Shown here: in pieces, positions 1 to 7,467 of the stretch
Position numbering within the stretch: position 1 is the stretch's first letter
Layout: each line of letters begins with the position of its first letter
Assembly: GCA_036560445.1 (NCBI GenBank)
Contig: DATBRG010000023.1
Location: 1 to 12,896 of the forward strand
Direction of reading: 5' to 3'
Source: DATBRG01 sp036560445
GTDB lineage: Bacteria; Pseudomonadota; Gammaproteobacteria; Burkholderiales; Methylophilaceae
Length of the DNA: 12,896 nucleotides
Made by a program: the position numbers and the translations under genes
The notes under the pieces: model-generated
What the model was told of the DNA's origin: nothing
Seen by the model: only the letters and a program-made list of their open reading frames with translations
Databases searched by the model: none

Positions 1-376
1 CGGCGGCATCGTAGGCATGGGTGAGTCTCGCAACCAGCGCGCTGGCCTATTGGCACAGCTAGCGAACATGGAGCGCCCCCCCGAAAGTGTGCCGATCAAT
101 TTACTCACGCAAGTTGAGGGCACCCCGCTACATGGTGTAGATGAGCTGGATCATATCGAATTTGTACGTACCATCGCGGCCGCACGTATCGCCATGCCCA
201 AGAGCTATGTGCGGCTATCGGCCGGCCGGCAGAGTATGCATGAGGGCATTCAGGCTTTATGTTTCATTGCAGGTGCCAACTCGATTTTTTATGGTGAAAA
301 GCTGCTGACTACGGGCAACCCCGAAGCAGAAACCGACAAGGCGTTATTTGCCAAGCTCGGCATCCATCCGGCCTGA
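1..376 (+). CDS. bioB: Biotin synthase, C-terminal part (5' end outside window)
   Basis: This is the C-terminal about 125 residues of biotin synthase, the radical-SAM enzyme that inserts sulfur into dethiobiotin. The reading frame is open from base 2 (GGIVGMGES...), so the gene begins upstream; the ATG at 17 is internal. The GGIVGMGE stretch and the YVRLSAGR motif are hallmark BioB sequences. The first Arg of VRLSAGR (codon 212-214) corresponds to E. coli Arg260, the unusual arginine ligand of the [2Fe-2S] cluster. The MCFIAGANS-like stretch here reads LCFIAGANSIFYGEKLLTT, as in the family. The protein ends soon after KLGIHPA, so it lacks the longer C-terminal tail of the E. coli enzyme. bioF follows after 26 bp on the same strand, so it is the first visible gene of the biotin operon. 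Identification is very secure; only the N-terminal CxxxCxxC region is out of view. Confidence 0.97.
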   Translation, partial: GGIVGMGESRNQRAGLLAQLANMERPPESVPINLLTQVEGTPLHGVDELDHIEFVRTIAAARIAMPKSYVRLSAGRQSMHEGIQALCFIAGANSIFYGEKLLTTGNPEAETDKALFAKLGIHPA

Positions 377-392
377 GCTGTACTGCATCCAT

Positions 393-398
393 AGGTGA
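393..398 (+). promoter_or_regulatory. Ribosome binding site deciding the TTG start of bioF
   Basis: AGGTGA lies four bases before the TTG at 403. It supports a non-ATG start for bioF, since the next in-frame Met is more than 100 codons into the conserved fold. Confidence 0.7.
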
Positions 399-402
399 AA
401 AT

Positions 403-1566
403 TTGCTGGCTGAGTTACAAGCCGAACTGAACCAACTTGCTACTGCTGGGCTGAGCCGTAAAAGGCGCTTGCTGGAAAGCCCACAGGATAGGCAGGTGAA
501 AGTTTCTGGGCAGAACCTGTTGTCATTCTGCAGTAATGATTATCTCGGCTTGGCCAATCATCCGGATATTATTGCGGCACTGCAACAGGGTGCGGCTGAA
601 GCTGGTGTGGGTAGTGGCGCATCACATCTCATTACCGGCCATCATCGCTATCACGAGCAACTGGAACAGGCTTTGGCTGAGTTCGTCAGACTGCCAGCAG
701 CATTGCTGTTCTCCACTGGTTATATGGCGAATGTCGGTATCGTGACAGCCTTGCTCGGCCGTAATGACGCGATCTTTGCAGACAAGCTCAATCACGCCTC
801 GCTTAATGATGCTGCTGTTTTATCGCGAGCCACATTGCATCGTTATCCGCATAACGACATGTTGGCGCTGGAGGGCATGCTTAAGGCTAGCACGGCCTCG
901 CGCAAGCTCGTGGTTGCGGATGCGGTGTTCAGCATGGATGGCGATCTGGCGCCGGTACCGGAAATACTGGCACTTTGTGAGCAATATGATGCCTGGCTAC
1001 TGCTGGATGACGCGCACGGTTTTGGTGTTGTGGGTGTACAGGGTCGTGGCATTCTGAGCCACTTTAATGTCGTCTCAGAGCGCATCATCTACATGGCTAC
1101 CTTGGGCAAAGCCGCTGGCGTGTTTGGGGCATTTGTCGCCGCTGATTCAGTTCTGATTGAATACCTGACCCAGAAGGCGCGCAGTTACATTTACACAACG
1201 GCCACTCCGCCGGCATTGGCAGCAAGCCTGCTAAAAGCTTTAAAAATCATAGAGAAGGAAGATGCGCGTCGTACGCACTTACAGCAACTCATCAAGTGTT
1301 TACGGACTAAGCTTCAGTCGCAACGCTGGCAGCTCACAGAATCCATGACGGCCATACAACCCTTGATCGTGGGTAGTAATGAAGATGCCCTGCGCTTAAG
1401 TGAGTATTTGCTAACACAAGGTATATTGGTGCCAGCGATACGCCCACCTACCGTACCCAAGGGCAGTGCGCGATTACGTATATCGTTATCCGCCGCTCAT
1501 ACTATGGATGACCTGCAGCGGCTGGTTGAGGCCTTACAAAAAGCAGAAAAAGAGATGGCAGCATGA
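403..1566 (+). CDS. bioF: 8-amino-7-oxononanoate synthase (KAPA synthase)
   Basis: PLP-dependent enzyme of the alpha-oxoamine synthase family, which condenses pimeloyl-ACP (or -CoA) with L-alanine to give 8-amino-7-oxononanoate, CO2 and the free carrier; cytosolic. At 387 residues it has the normal family length. Visible landmarks are FCSNDYLGLANHP (about 42-54), GSGASHLITGHHRYHEQLE (about 70-88), NHASLNDA (130-137, His131 stacking on PLP), LLLDDAHGFGVVG (about 199-211, Asp and His contacting PLP) and TLGKAAGVFGAF with Lys236 as the Schiff-base lysine, the same number as in E. coli. The start is a TTG at 403: it has an AGGTGA Shine-Dalgarno (393-398) and there is no ATG before residue 108. 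The stop overlaps the bioH start as ATGA, indicating translational coupling. No missing catalytic residue was seen. Confidence 0.96.
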   Translation: MLAELQAELNQLATAGLSRKRRLLESPQDRQVKVSGQNLLSFCSNDYLGLANHPDIIAALQQGAAEAGVGSGASHLITGHHRYHEQLEQALAEFVRLPAALLFSTGYMANVGIVTALLGRNDAIFADKLNHASLNDAAVLSRATLHRYPHNDMLALEGMLKASTASRKLVVADAVFSMDGDLAPVPEILALCEQYDAWLLLDDAHGFGVVGVQGRGILSHFNVVSERIIYMATLGKAAGVFGAFVAADSVLIEYLTQKARSYIYTTATPPALAASLLKALKIIEKEDARRTHLQQLIKCLRTKLQSQRWQLTESMTAIQPLIVGSNEDALRLSEYLLTQGILVPAIRPPTVPKGSARLRISLSAAHTMDDLQRLVEALQKAEKEMAA

Positions 1567-2333
1567 GCGTACATATTGAGAATCAGGGTAGCGGACAAAA
1601 CCTGGTGCTAATCCATGGCTGGGGCATGCACGGTGGCGTGTGGCAGCCGCTGGTGAAGAAGCTATCACAGCACTTCTCTCTGCACATAGTCGACCTGCCC
1701 GGCATGGGTTTCAGCCGCCCGATTGAGCCTAGCCATCTGCATGCGGCGGCTGAGTCGGTGGCTGAGAGCCTACCTGCCAACGCAGATATATGCGGCTGGT
1801 CTTTGGGTGGGCAGGTCGCTATGCGCATAGCCTTGTTGCAACCTGATCGTTTGCGTCGCTTGGTACTGGTTGGGACAACGCCACGTTACGTCAATGCAAT
1901 TGATTGGGAAAATGGCATCGAAGCCAGTGTATTCCAGCAATTCGCCGCACAGATCGCACAGGACTATCAAAACACCTTGATCAAATTTCTCACGCTACAG
2001 TGCATGGGTTCTGACGATGCTCGTAATACCATTAAACAGCTACGCAAGAGCTTTACTGAAAGGCCGGTACCAACCTTGGGCTCACTGCAGAAAGCCTTAA
2101 ATATACTGTTGCAGACCGACTTGCGCGCAGAGGTGGAAAATATCAGAAAGCCTGTATTGCTAGTGCATGGCGATCGCGATACCCTAGCACCACTACAGGC
2201 CGCACACTGGCTGGCACAGCAACTACCATTTGGGCGTCTACGCGTCATGGCAGGTGCTTCTCATGCGCCTTTTCTCTCGCATCCTGATCAATTTATCGAG
2301 GCATTGATCCAATTCCTCGAACCAGCTGCATAG
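1563..2333 (+). CDS. bioH: Pimeloyl-[ACP] methyl ester esterase
   Basis: Alpha/beta-hydrolase that removes the methyl group from pimeloyl-ACP methyl ester, ending the BioC-primed elongation cycle and releasing pimeloyl-ACP for BioF; cytosolic. At 256 residues it matches the E. coli protein in length. The oxyanion-hole region VLIHGWGMHGGVW (about 15-27) carries the Trp typical of BioH. The nucleophile elbow GWSLGG gives Ser80, HGDRDTLAP gives Asp206 and GASHAPF gives His234, a full triad closely matching Ser82/Asp207/His235 of E. coli. Its place between bioF and bioC makes BioH much more likely than a generic hydrolase. The ATG overlaps the bioF stop (ATGA), and bioC starts three bases after its TAG, so translation is probably coupled on both sides. 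Confidence 0.93.
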   Translation: MSVHIENQGSGQNLVLIHGWGMHGGVWQPLVKKLSQHFSLHIVDLPGMGFSRPIEPSHLHAAAESVAESLPANADICGWSLGGQVAMRIALLQPDRLRRLVLVGTTPRYVNAIDWENGIEASVFQQFAAQIAQDYQNTLIKFLTLQCMGSDDARNTIKQLRKSFTERPVPTLGSLQKALNILLQTDLRAEVENIRKPVLLVHGDRDTLAPLQAAHWLAQQLPFGRLRVMAGASHAPFLSHPDQFIEALIQFLEPAA

Positions 2334-2336
2334 TTC

Positions 2337-3224
2337 ATGAACGATATTTACCGTATTGATAAAGCGCGGGTGCGCACCTCATTCGACCGTGCCGCTGAGA
2401 GCTACGATAGCGCTGCAATTCTGCAGGCTGAAGTTCGTGAGCGCATGTTAAGTCGCCTGGATTTCGTCAAGATAGCACCACGAACCATACTGGATGCTGG
2501 TTGCGGTACCGGGCGTGCGAGTCATGCATTGGCGAAAAGATTTGCCGATAGCCGAATTATCTCGCTCGACATCGCTATGGGCATGCTGAAAAAGACGCAA
2601 ACCGCACGGGGAGGGTTTGAGCGGTTCAAGCGCTTACTGGGGATAAGCCAGCAAACTGCACTTTGTGCTGATATTGAGAACTTGCCATTGGCGAACGGAA
2701 GCTTAGGTCTGGTCTGGTCTAACCTGGCTATTCAATGGTGCAATGATCTTGATCAGGTTTTTAGCGAGGCTCATCGGGTGCTACAACCCGAAGGCTTGGT
2801 CATGTTCAGTAGCTTTGGCCCGGATACCCTGAAAGAATTGCGTCAGGCTACCAGTACTGACCCGGAACATGTCCATGTCAGCCGCTTTATCGATATGCAT
2901 GATATTGGCGATGCACTAGTGCGTGCAGGTTTCACGGCACCGGTACTTGATGTCGAACATTTTGTGCTGACCTACGATGATGTCATCAGCGTGATGCGAG
3001 ATCTCAAAACTATAGGTGCTCATAACGCGGCAGAGGGCCGGCATCGTGGCCTGCTGGGAAAAGGTTTTCTGCAGAAATTGATACAAGATTATGAACGCTT
3101 CCGCAAGGATGGCAAGCTACCAGCTACCTTCGAGGTGGTTTATGGGCATGCTTGGAAACCCCAGCCAAAATTCCAGTCGGAAGACGGTAGCATTCCTATT
3201 ACTCTGCATAAGCGTAGCAGATGA
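2337..3224 (+). CDS. bioC: Malonyl-[ACP] O-methyltransferase
   Basis: SAM-dependent methyltransferase that methylates the free carboxyl of malonyl-ACP, disguising it as a primer for fatty acid synthesis in the first committed step to the pimeloyl chain; cytosolic. It has 295 residues, longer than the E. coli protein (about 250). The N-terminal motif SFDRAAESYD (15-24) is characteristic of BioC. Motif I, ILDAGCGTGR (51-60), binds SAM, and ALCADIENLPL and LVWSNLAIQWC follow in the expected order with HRVLQPEGLVMFSSFGPDTL behind them. No good Shine-Dalgarno precedes the ATG; it starts three bases after the bioH stop and is probably translated by coupling. Its own stop overlaps the bioD ATG. The extra C-terminal length (YGHAWKPQPK and following) resembles other betaproteobacterial BioC proteins as I recall them. 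Confidence 0.94.
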   Translation: MNDIYRIDKARVRTSFDRAAESYDSAAILQAEVRERMLSRLDFVKIAPRTILDAGCGTGRASHALAKRFADSRIISLDIAMGMLKKTQTARGGFERFKRLLGISQQTALCADIENLPLANGSLGLVWSNLAIQWCNDLDQVFSEAHRVLQPEGLVMFSSFGPDTLKELRQATSTDPEHVHVSRFIDMHDIGDALVRAGFTAPVLDVEHFVLTYDDVISVMRDLKTIGAHNAAEGRHRGLLGKGFLQKLIQDYERFRKDGKLPATFEVVYGHAWKPQPKFQSEDGSIPITLHKRSR

Positions 3225-3898
3225 AAGCTGCTTATTTCATTACCGGTACCGATACTGGCGTTGGCAAGACGCTGATATCCAGCGCACTGATAAATGGTTT
3301 CGTAAGCCACGGGTATAAAACTGCTGGTATGAAACCAGTTGCGGCCGGTTGCGAATTGCAGGACAGTGAGCTGATTTCTGAGGATGTCACCCAGCTCGTT
3401 CTTGCCAGTAACGTTACATTGCCATTGCGTCAAATTAACCCATACGCATTTCTGCCAGCTTTGGCGCCACATATTGCGGCCGAGCAGGCAGGAGTGAATA
3501 TTTCTCTGAAGGTCATTACAGATGCCTATCGGCAAGCAAGCACCCAGGCAGATGTTGTGATTGTTGAAGGTGTTGGGGGCTTTTGCGTACCGCTTGGGGA
3601 TGATATTGATACTGCTGATATGGCTCAGAGACTTGGCCTGCCCTTGATTATGGTGGTTGGCATGCGTCTTGGCTGCCTGAATCATGCCTTGCTGACAGCC
3701 GAGGCTATCAAGGCACGAGGATTAAAACTCGCAGGCTGGGTCGCCAATCAGATCGATCCGAAAATGAGCGCGTTTGAAGAAAATCTGCAAGCCTTGAAAG
3801 AGCGATTGGGTTGTCCTTGTTTAGGAGTGGTGCCTTGGTCCGGCGAAGTAAATTCTGTAGATGTAGCCAAGCACCTGAGTGAAGGGATTTACAGTTAA
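3221..3898 (+). CDS. bioD: Dethiobiotin synthetase
   Basis: ATP-dependent enzyme that closes the ureido ring of biotin by carboxylating 7,8-diaminopelargonate to dethiobiotin; cytosolic. At 225 residues it has the family length. The P-loop is GTDTGVGKT (9-17), with Lys16 and Thr17 binding the phosphates. MKPVAAGC (37-44) supplies the conserved substrate Lys38, and VVIVEGVGGFCVPL holds the second nucleotide/metal-contacting segment with its Glu. RLGLPLIMVVGMRLGCLNHALLT and WVANQIDP are typical of the family. The ATG overlaps the bioC stop (ATGA). It is the last gene of the operon: the next gene is on the other strand and ends 26 bp away. I see no strong hairpin-plus-T terminator in that gap. 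BioA, which makes the substrate, must be encoded outside the window. Confidence 0.96.
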   Translation: MKAAYFITGTDTGVGKTLISSALINGFVSHGYKTAGMKPVAAGCELQDSELISEDVTQLVLASNVTLPLRQINPYAFLPALAPHIAAEQAGVNISLKVITDAYRQASTQADVVIVEGVGGFCVPLGDDIDTADMAQRLGLPLIMVVGMRLGCLNHALLTAEAIKARGLKLAGWVANQIDPKMSAFEENLQALKERLGCPCLGVVPWSGEVNSVDVAKHLSEGIYS

Positions 3899-3924
3899 CC
3901 TATTGATAATGCGGGCAGCTAATA

Positions 3925-4698
3925 CTATTCCTTTGCACCTTTGATCAATAGTAGCTCGACGATATAGGCATTTTCTGATTTTCTTGCCAGTGATAGCGCA
4001 GTGTTCCCGTTCCTGGCGCGTGCATGAATATCAGCACCTCTTTCAATAAGCAATTCTGCAACCTCAGCCGTACCACCAGACAGGGAAAGTAGTAGGGGAG
4101 TGAAGCCCAACTTGTCTCGGTCGTTGATAAAAGCCCCTCGCTTCACGAGTTCTTCTGCGATTGATTTGAACCCGCGAGTTGATTTTCCGCAAGCCATTAG
4201 TAAGGGTGTCATGCCCATTTTGTCATAGGCATTCACGTCTACTCCGGCATTCAGGAGTATGTGCGCTATGACGGTATAGCCCTTTTTCAGAGCTATCAAC
4301 AGGGGTGTGTTGCCCTCGTCGTCCACGACATGAATATTGAAATTACTATGTACAAAAAGATCGATTAATTCCTTATCACCATTATGAAGTGCGGTCAGGA
4401 AATCATCTTTCTTTAATTTAACGCCACGTTTTTTTAGTTCTCGAATTGAGTGCTCTTTGTCTTCCGATGTTCGTAGTACTTCAGAATCATGAATGCCTTT
4501 CAGCATCACGATGTCTTCCATTACGTCCTTGGGGAAGCCCTGGCGCCCGCCTCGCTTATCTAGTATCAGGTCGCTGAAGTAATCCTCGACCTCAGGTTTG
4601 TCCCATAACTCCTCAATCTTGACCAAGATACGGTCGTAGCGTGCCTCTAAGGCCCGAGGGTATCTATCTCCCAGATGTTGGAATTTTGGATGTTTCAT
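3925..4698 (-). CDS. Ankyrin-repeat protein with a conserved-looking N-terminal domain
   Basis: A 257-residue soluble protein without signal peptide or membrane segment, probably cytosolic. The C-terminal two thirds are about five ankyrin repeats (roughly 97-127, 128-160, 161-195, 197-229, 230-257), shown by GNTPLLIALKKG, GMTPLLMAC, GFTPLLLSL and GNTALSLARK, each followed by a second helix and a G-A/V-D/F-hairpin. Such repeats bind protein partners; no partner is evident here. The first 80 or so residues (HLGDRYPRALEARYD, LWDKPEVEDYF, DKRGGRQGFP) are not ankyrin and look like a separate domain that I cannot name. The ATG at 4698 is preferred because AAAGGG lies nine bases upstream; a TTG at 4758 would add 20 residues but has no ribosome site. 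It converges on bioD and diverges from the CBS-GGDEF-EAL gene. Function unknown. Confidence 0.82.
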   Translation of the reverse strand: MKHPKFQHLGDRYPRALEARYDRILVKIEELWDKPEVEDYFSDLILDKRGGRQGFPKDVMEDIVMLKGIHDSEVLRTSEDKEHSIRELKKRGVKLKKDDFLTALHNGDKELIDLFVHSNFNIHVVDDEGNTPLLIALKKGYTVIAHILLNAGVDVNAYDKMGMTPLLMACGKSTRGFKSIAEELVKRGAFINDRDKLGFTPLLLSLSGGTAEVAELLIERGADIHARARNGNTALSLARKSENAYIVELLLIKGAKE

Positions 4699-4758
4699 GC
4701 GCTGAGCCCTTTGGCTACATTTTTTAATACTAGCATCAATACAGTTGCAATATGCCAA

Positions 4759-4891
4759 TCTTGATTGGCTTGATAAACGTTGCTTACATATCGATTAGTA
4801 ATTCTGTAACACTCGCTCTGCATAATTTGTGAACCTAAAGTGACATCTCAATTGATTTTGTCTTTATTAAAAAGCAAAAAAGGTTCCATCC
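4759..4891. promoter_or_regulatory. Divergent intergenic region between ankyrin and CBS-GGDEF-EAL genes
   Basis: This AT-rich spacer, together with the 60 bases in front of the preferred ankyrin start, must hold both divergent promoters. The plus-strand gene has a clear ribosome site, AAAAAAGG, ending at 4883, eight bases before its ATG. CATAAT at 4821-4826 could be a -10 element, but no convincing -35 was found at the right distance, so no promoter is assigned. Confidence 0.35.
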
Positions 4892-6688
4892 ATGAATTTA
4901 TCACTGCATAGGCATTTCAAGAAGATTGAAGATAATCCAACAGTGATGCGATTAATCAAATACACAAAGCCGGTGAATGAATCAATGGCATGCCAGCAGG
5001 TGTTAGATTTATTTCAGGAAAATCCAGGCCTGTTCGCCATCCCTGTAGTTAATTCTGAAAATATCCCCTGCGGGATAGTTGATCGCCATTTCTTTATCGA
5101 AAGGTTTATCAAACCTTATTCCAAGGAAATTTATGGCAAGGCGAAGATTTCATATTTAATGAATCCATTTCCGGTGATTGTCGATCAGGAAACCTCGATT
5201 GATGATATTGCAAGAATCATTATCGATGCCGGCATGCAGCACATGGTCAGTGGCTTCATTGCAACTGATGAAGGGCAGTATGTGGGGATCGCAAATGGCC
5301 ACGATCTATTGAATGAGATTACGCAACGTAAGCAGGCGAATCTTTTTTATCTTGCTCATTTTGATCAATTGACGATGCTACCGAATCGACTTTTATTTAT
5401 GGATAGATTCGAAATGGCAATCTCGGAAGCGGCTCGTAATAAGACCCAGGTTGGGTTGTTGTATATCGACCTAGATAATTTCAAGCATTTCAATGATTCG
5501 ATAGGGCACGGATTCGGAGACAGCCTTTTATCCGCAGTTGCCAGTCGTTTATCTACTTGTGCACGTGAATGTGACACAGTGGCGCGGTTGTCAGGGGATG
5601 AGTTCACTATCATGTTGGAGAGCCACCTGAACTGTCAGCGGGATGTGAAAGTATTATGCAAACGCATAGTCGAGGCCATGAAGCAACCTTTGACGATTAT
5701 GAATCGTGAAGTTTTTATCACGGCCAGCATAGGTACAGCCTTATACCCGAATGATGACGTTGAAGCAGCTGGGCTGTTAGTGAAGGCGGATGCTGCCATG
5801 TATGAAGCAAAGCGCAGCGGCAGGAATGTGTATCGGCATTACGCGCCAGGGATGAATTTGTACTCGCTTGACCACATGTCGCTCGAAACAGATTTACGAA
5901 TGGCAATAGAACGTAACGAATTTGTATTGTTTTACCAGCCGCAGGTTTCCAAACATAAGGGAAAGGTGATTGGTAACGAGGCATTGATCCGCTGGCAGCA
6001 CCCAGAGCGGGGATTGCTGTCACCATTTCATTTTATCGAAATAGCCGAAGTCACTGGGTTGATTGTCCCCATAGGGAAATGGGTGCTTCAAGAGGCCTGT
6101 CGCCAGCATATGGCGTGGATAGAAGAAGGCATGGAGCCTGTCCGGATGTCAGTCAACATCTCAGCCATGCAGTTTTACCAAACAGAATTCAGCGAAATGG
6201 TGCGCTCAATATTGGCAGAAAGCGGTATGCAGCCTTTCTACCTGGAGCTTGAGCTGACAGAGGGGTTGTTCATGCATGATGTTGACGCTGTTCTAAAAAC
6301 CCTGCATGAATTGCATGACTTGGGCGTAAAGCTTGCCATTGATGATTTTGGGACCGGGTATTCTAACTTGGGTTATTTGAAGAGATTCCCCATCGATAGG
6401 CTGAAAATTGACCAGTCGTTTATCCGCAATATTGCGCAAGAGCCAGTCAATATTGGTATCGTTCAAGCGATTGCGGCCTTAGCTAAAAGCATGTCATTAG
6501 AGCTGGTCGCCGAGGGTGTTGAAACGCAAAGCGAATTGGCCATGGTCCAATCTATTGGCTGCGAATTTGTACAAGGGTACTTGTTTTCGGAGCCCCTATC
6601 GACAAGTCGCTATAAATTCTGGATAAAAACCAGGGAATCGAATAAACCTAAACCGCCTGTGTATATGAATCAACTTAGCTATTCATAA
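4892..6688 (+). CDS. CBS-GGDEF-EAL protein (c-di-GMP cyclase/phosphodiesterase)
   Basis: A 598-residue, apparently soluble protein for cyclic-di-GMP turnover. Residues about 13-145 form a CBS-domain pair (FAIPVVNSENIPCGIVDR; SYLMNPFPVIVDQ; YVGIANGHDLL), which usually senses adenine nucleotides or similar ligands. A GGDEF domain follows (about 158-318): FDQLTMLPNR, DLDNFKHFND, and the signature as SGDEF at 234-238. An RxxD inhibitory site (Arg225-Asp228) lies five residues before it. The EAL domain (about 333-575) has EAL at 363-365, Glu457 (ELTEG), Asp484-Asp485 in DDFGTGYSN, Lys505 (LKID), Glu541 (AEGVET) and Gln561 (QGYLF), so all usual phosphodiesterase residues are present. The hydrolase half should be active; the cyclase half is possible because SGDEF variants have been reported active, but it may be only regulatory. 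ATG 4892 has a good ribosome site. It stands alone on its strand. Confidence 0.93.
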   Translation: MNLSLHRHFKKIEDNPTVMRLIKYTKPVNESMACQQVLDLFQENPGLFAIPVVNSENIPCGIVDRHFFIERFIKPYSKEIYGKAKISYLMNPFPVIVDQETSIDDIARIIIDAGMQHMVSGFIATDEGQYVGIANGHDLLNEITQRKQANLFYLAHFDQLTMLPNRLLFMDRFEMAISEAARNKTQVGLLYIDLDNFKHFNDSIGHGFGDSLLSAVASRLSTCARECDTVARLSGDEFTIMLESHLNCQRDVKVLCKRIVEAMKQPLTIMNREVFITASIGTALYPNDDVEAAGLLVKADAAMYEAKRSGRNVYRHYAPGMNLYSLDHMSLETDLRMAIERNEFVLFYQPQVSKHKGKVIGNEALIRWQHPERGLLSPFHFIEIAEVTGLIVPIGKWVLQEACRQHMAWIEEGMEPVRMSVNISAMQFYQTEFSEMVRSILAESGMQPFYLELELTEGLFMHDVDAVLKTLHELHDLGVKLAIDDFGTGYSNLGYLKRFPIDRLKIDQSFIRNIAQEPVNIGIVQAIAALAKSMSLELVAEGVETQSELAMVQSIGCEFVQGYLFSEPLSTSRYKFWIKTRESNKPKPPVYMNQLSYS

Positions 6689-7081
6689 ATACGGCAGAAT
6701 ATCTGCATTCATAGTTTACTGTGTCCTTTGACCAGCAAGTCGACCGTTTTTTTGCTCATATATTATGACCATTGGTGAATGGACGATCATCGACCAGAAG
6801 CGCCATTGAAATCATGACTCCGTTTTTACCTACTAAGCCTCAGCTCCGTGATACCAGTCATTCTCACTGATTCGATTAAATAAAAGACGTAAGGTAAAGG
6901 TAAGGTTCGTGGCGTAATGTTTGAAATACGGTCCCCAAACTGTATTCCATTCTGCAGAATACAAATTAGTTGGAGTCTGTAGGCGGGCGTGAGGCCATAT
7001 TCTGGATACATCTGATGCTCTTTTATTAGATGGACAACCGGACGTCTCCTAATTGAAATTAAGGAAATAAACGCTATTTAT
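6689..7081. other. 393-bp stretch without a credible gene; leader of the following pair
   Basis: Stops are frequent on the plus strand and the only longer frame, 61 codons on the minus strand (6826-7011), has no recognisable motif. Visible structure: a small hairpin GCAGA-ATA-TCTGC at 6694-6706 soon after the CBS-GGDEF-EAL stop, without a T-run; a T7 run near 6750-6757 with no stable stem; a near-palindrome at 6780-6796 (TGGACGAT/ATCGACCA, one mismatch); and TGTATTC/GAATACA (6941-6947 and 6957-6963) around the 12-bp palindrome ATTCTGCAGAAT (6949-6960). The promoter of the following gene should lie in the right half, but no clear -35/-10 pair was identified. Any of the inverted repeats could be an operator; none is recognised. 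Confidence 0.5.
6941..6963. repeat. Inverted repeat containing a 12-bp palindrome
   Basis: TGTATTC and GAATACA are perfect reverse complements separated by nine bases, and the internal ATTCTGCAGAAT is itself a perfect palindrome. The two pairings are mutually exclusive as hairpins. It lies about 120 bp upstream of the gene at 7082, a plausible but unproven operator position. Confidence 0.4.
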
Positions 7082-7459
7082 ATGAATAAGATCAATGCTG
7101 CTATCCGGAAATTGGATAGAAGAATTTTGTTGCTGGCTTTTATTGTAGTGACATCCCTAACCGTTTATATGGATTTGATAACGGGGCCTTTAATACCTTT
7201 CGCACTTTTATATATATTGCTCATCTACTTCTCGGCAAGTTATATAGGTGGTTATTCTGCGTACTTGATAGCTATCATTGCAGCATTAGGTAGAACTTAT
7301 GAGGTATATAAGGGCTACCCACCTAATGAGCCGGTAGTGGTTGCCATATGGCAATTTATTACGAGCCTAGCGGTGTATTCGTTAATTTGTCATCTTTTTA
7401 ATTTCCAGTTCTTGGTACAGAAAACCTTGGAAGAAAAGCTTGGCAAGCAAGATAAATAG
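7082..7459 (+). CDS. Small integral membrane protein, sensor-like, no output domain
   Basis: A 125-residue protein with a positively charged start (MNKINAAIRKLDRR) and about four hydrophobic segments (roughly 15-32, 37-53, 55-69 and 86-105), ending in a short charged tail, VQKTLEEKLGKQDK. The arrangement TGPLIPFALLYILLIYF, a second helix beginning at a Gly-Gly pair and a terminal charged helix resembles the N-terminal membrane module found in front of GGDEF or kinase domains in many proteobacterial sensors. That is recalled similarity, not a search. Here no output domain follows: the stop comes right after the would-be linker helix. It may be a stand-alone sensor, a partner protein or a truncated receptor. 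AAGGAA (7061-7066) is the nearest ribosome-site candidate but lies 15 bases away. The deacetylase gene follows after eight bases, so the two probably form an operon. Base composition is AT-rich. Confidence 0.72.
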   Translation: MNKINAAIRKLDRRILLLAFIVVTSLTVYMDLITGPLIPFALLYILLIYFSASYIGGYSAYLIAIIAALGRTYEVYKGYPPNEPVVVAIWQFITSLAVYSLICHLFNFQFLVQKTLEEKLGKQDK

Positions 7460-7467
7460 CGACTTAC

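Noticed and set aside
843..1088. Long open frames on the opposite strand and in other frames within bioF, bioH, bioC, sbp and the GGDEF/EAL genes
   Set aside because: They lie wholly inside well-supported genes, have shadow-like composition and no motifs.
3900..3951. CTATTGAT/ATCAATAG inverted repeat as a terminator after bioD
   Set aside because: The arms are perfect but 36 bases apart, A/T-rich, and no T-run follows; too weak to call.
4699..4758. TTG-initiated 20-residue extension of the ankyrin protein
   Set aside because: No ribosome site precedes the TTG, whereas the ATG at 4698 has AAAGGG at suitable spacing.
6729..6757. T7 run after the CBS-GGDEF-EAL gene as an intrinsic terminator
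   Set aside because: Only a 3-bp stem could be found in front of the T-run, so no stable hairpin supports termination.
6826..7011. 61-codon open frame on the minus strand in the 393-bp gap
   Set aside because: No motif, no ribosome site and no neighbour on that strand; the length is within chance for AT-moderate DNA.
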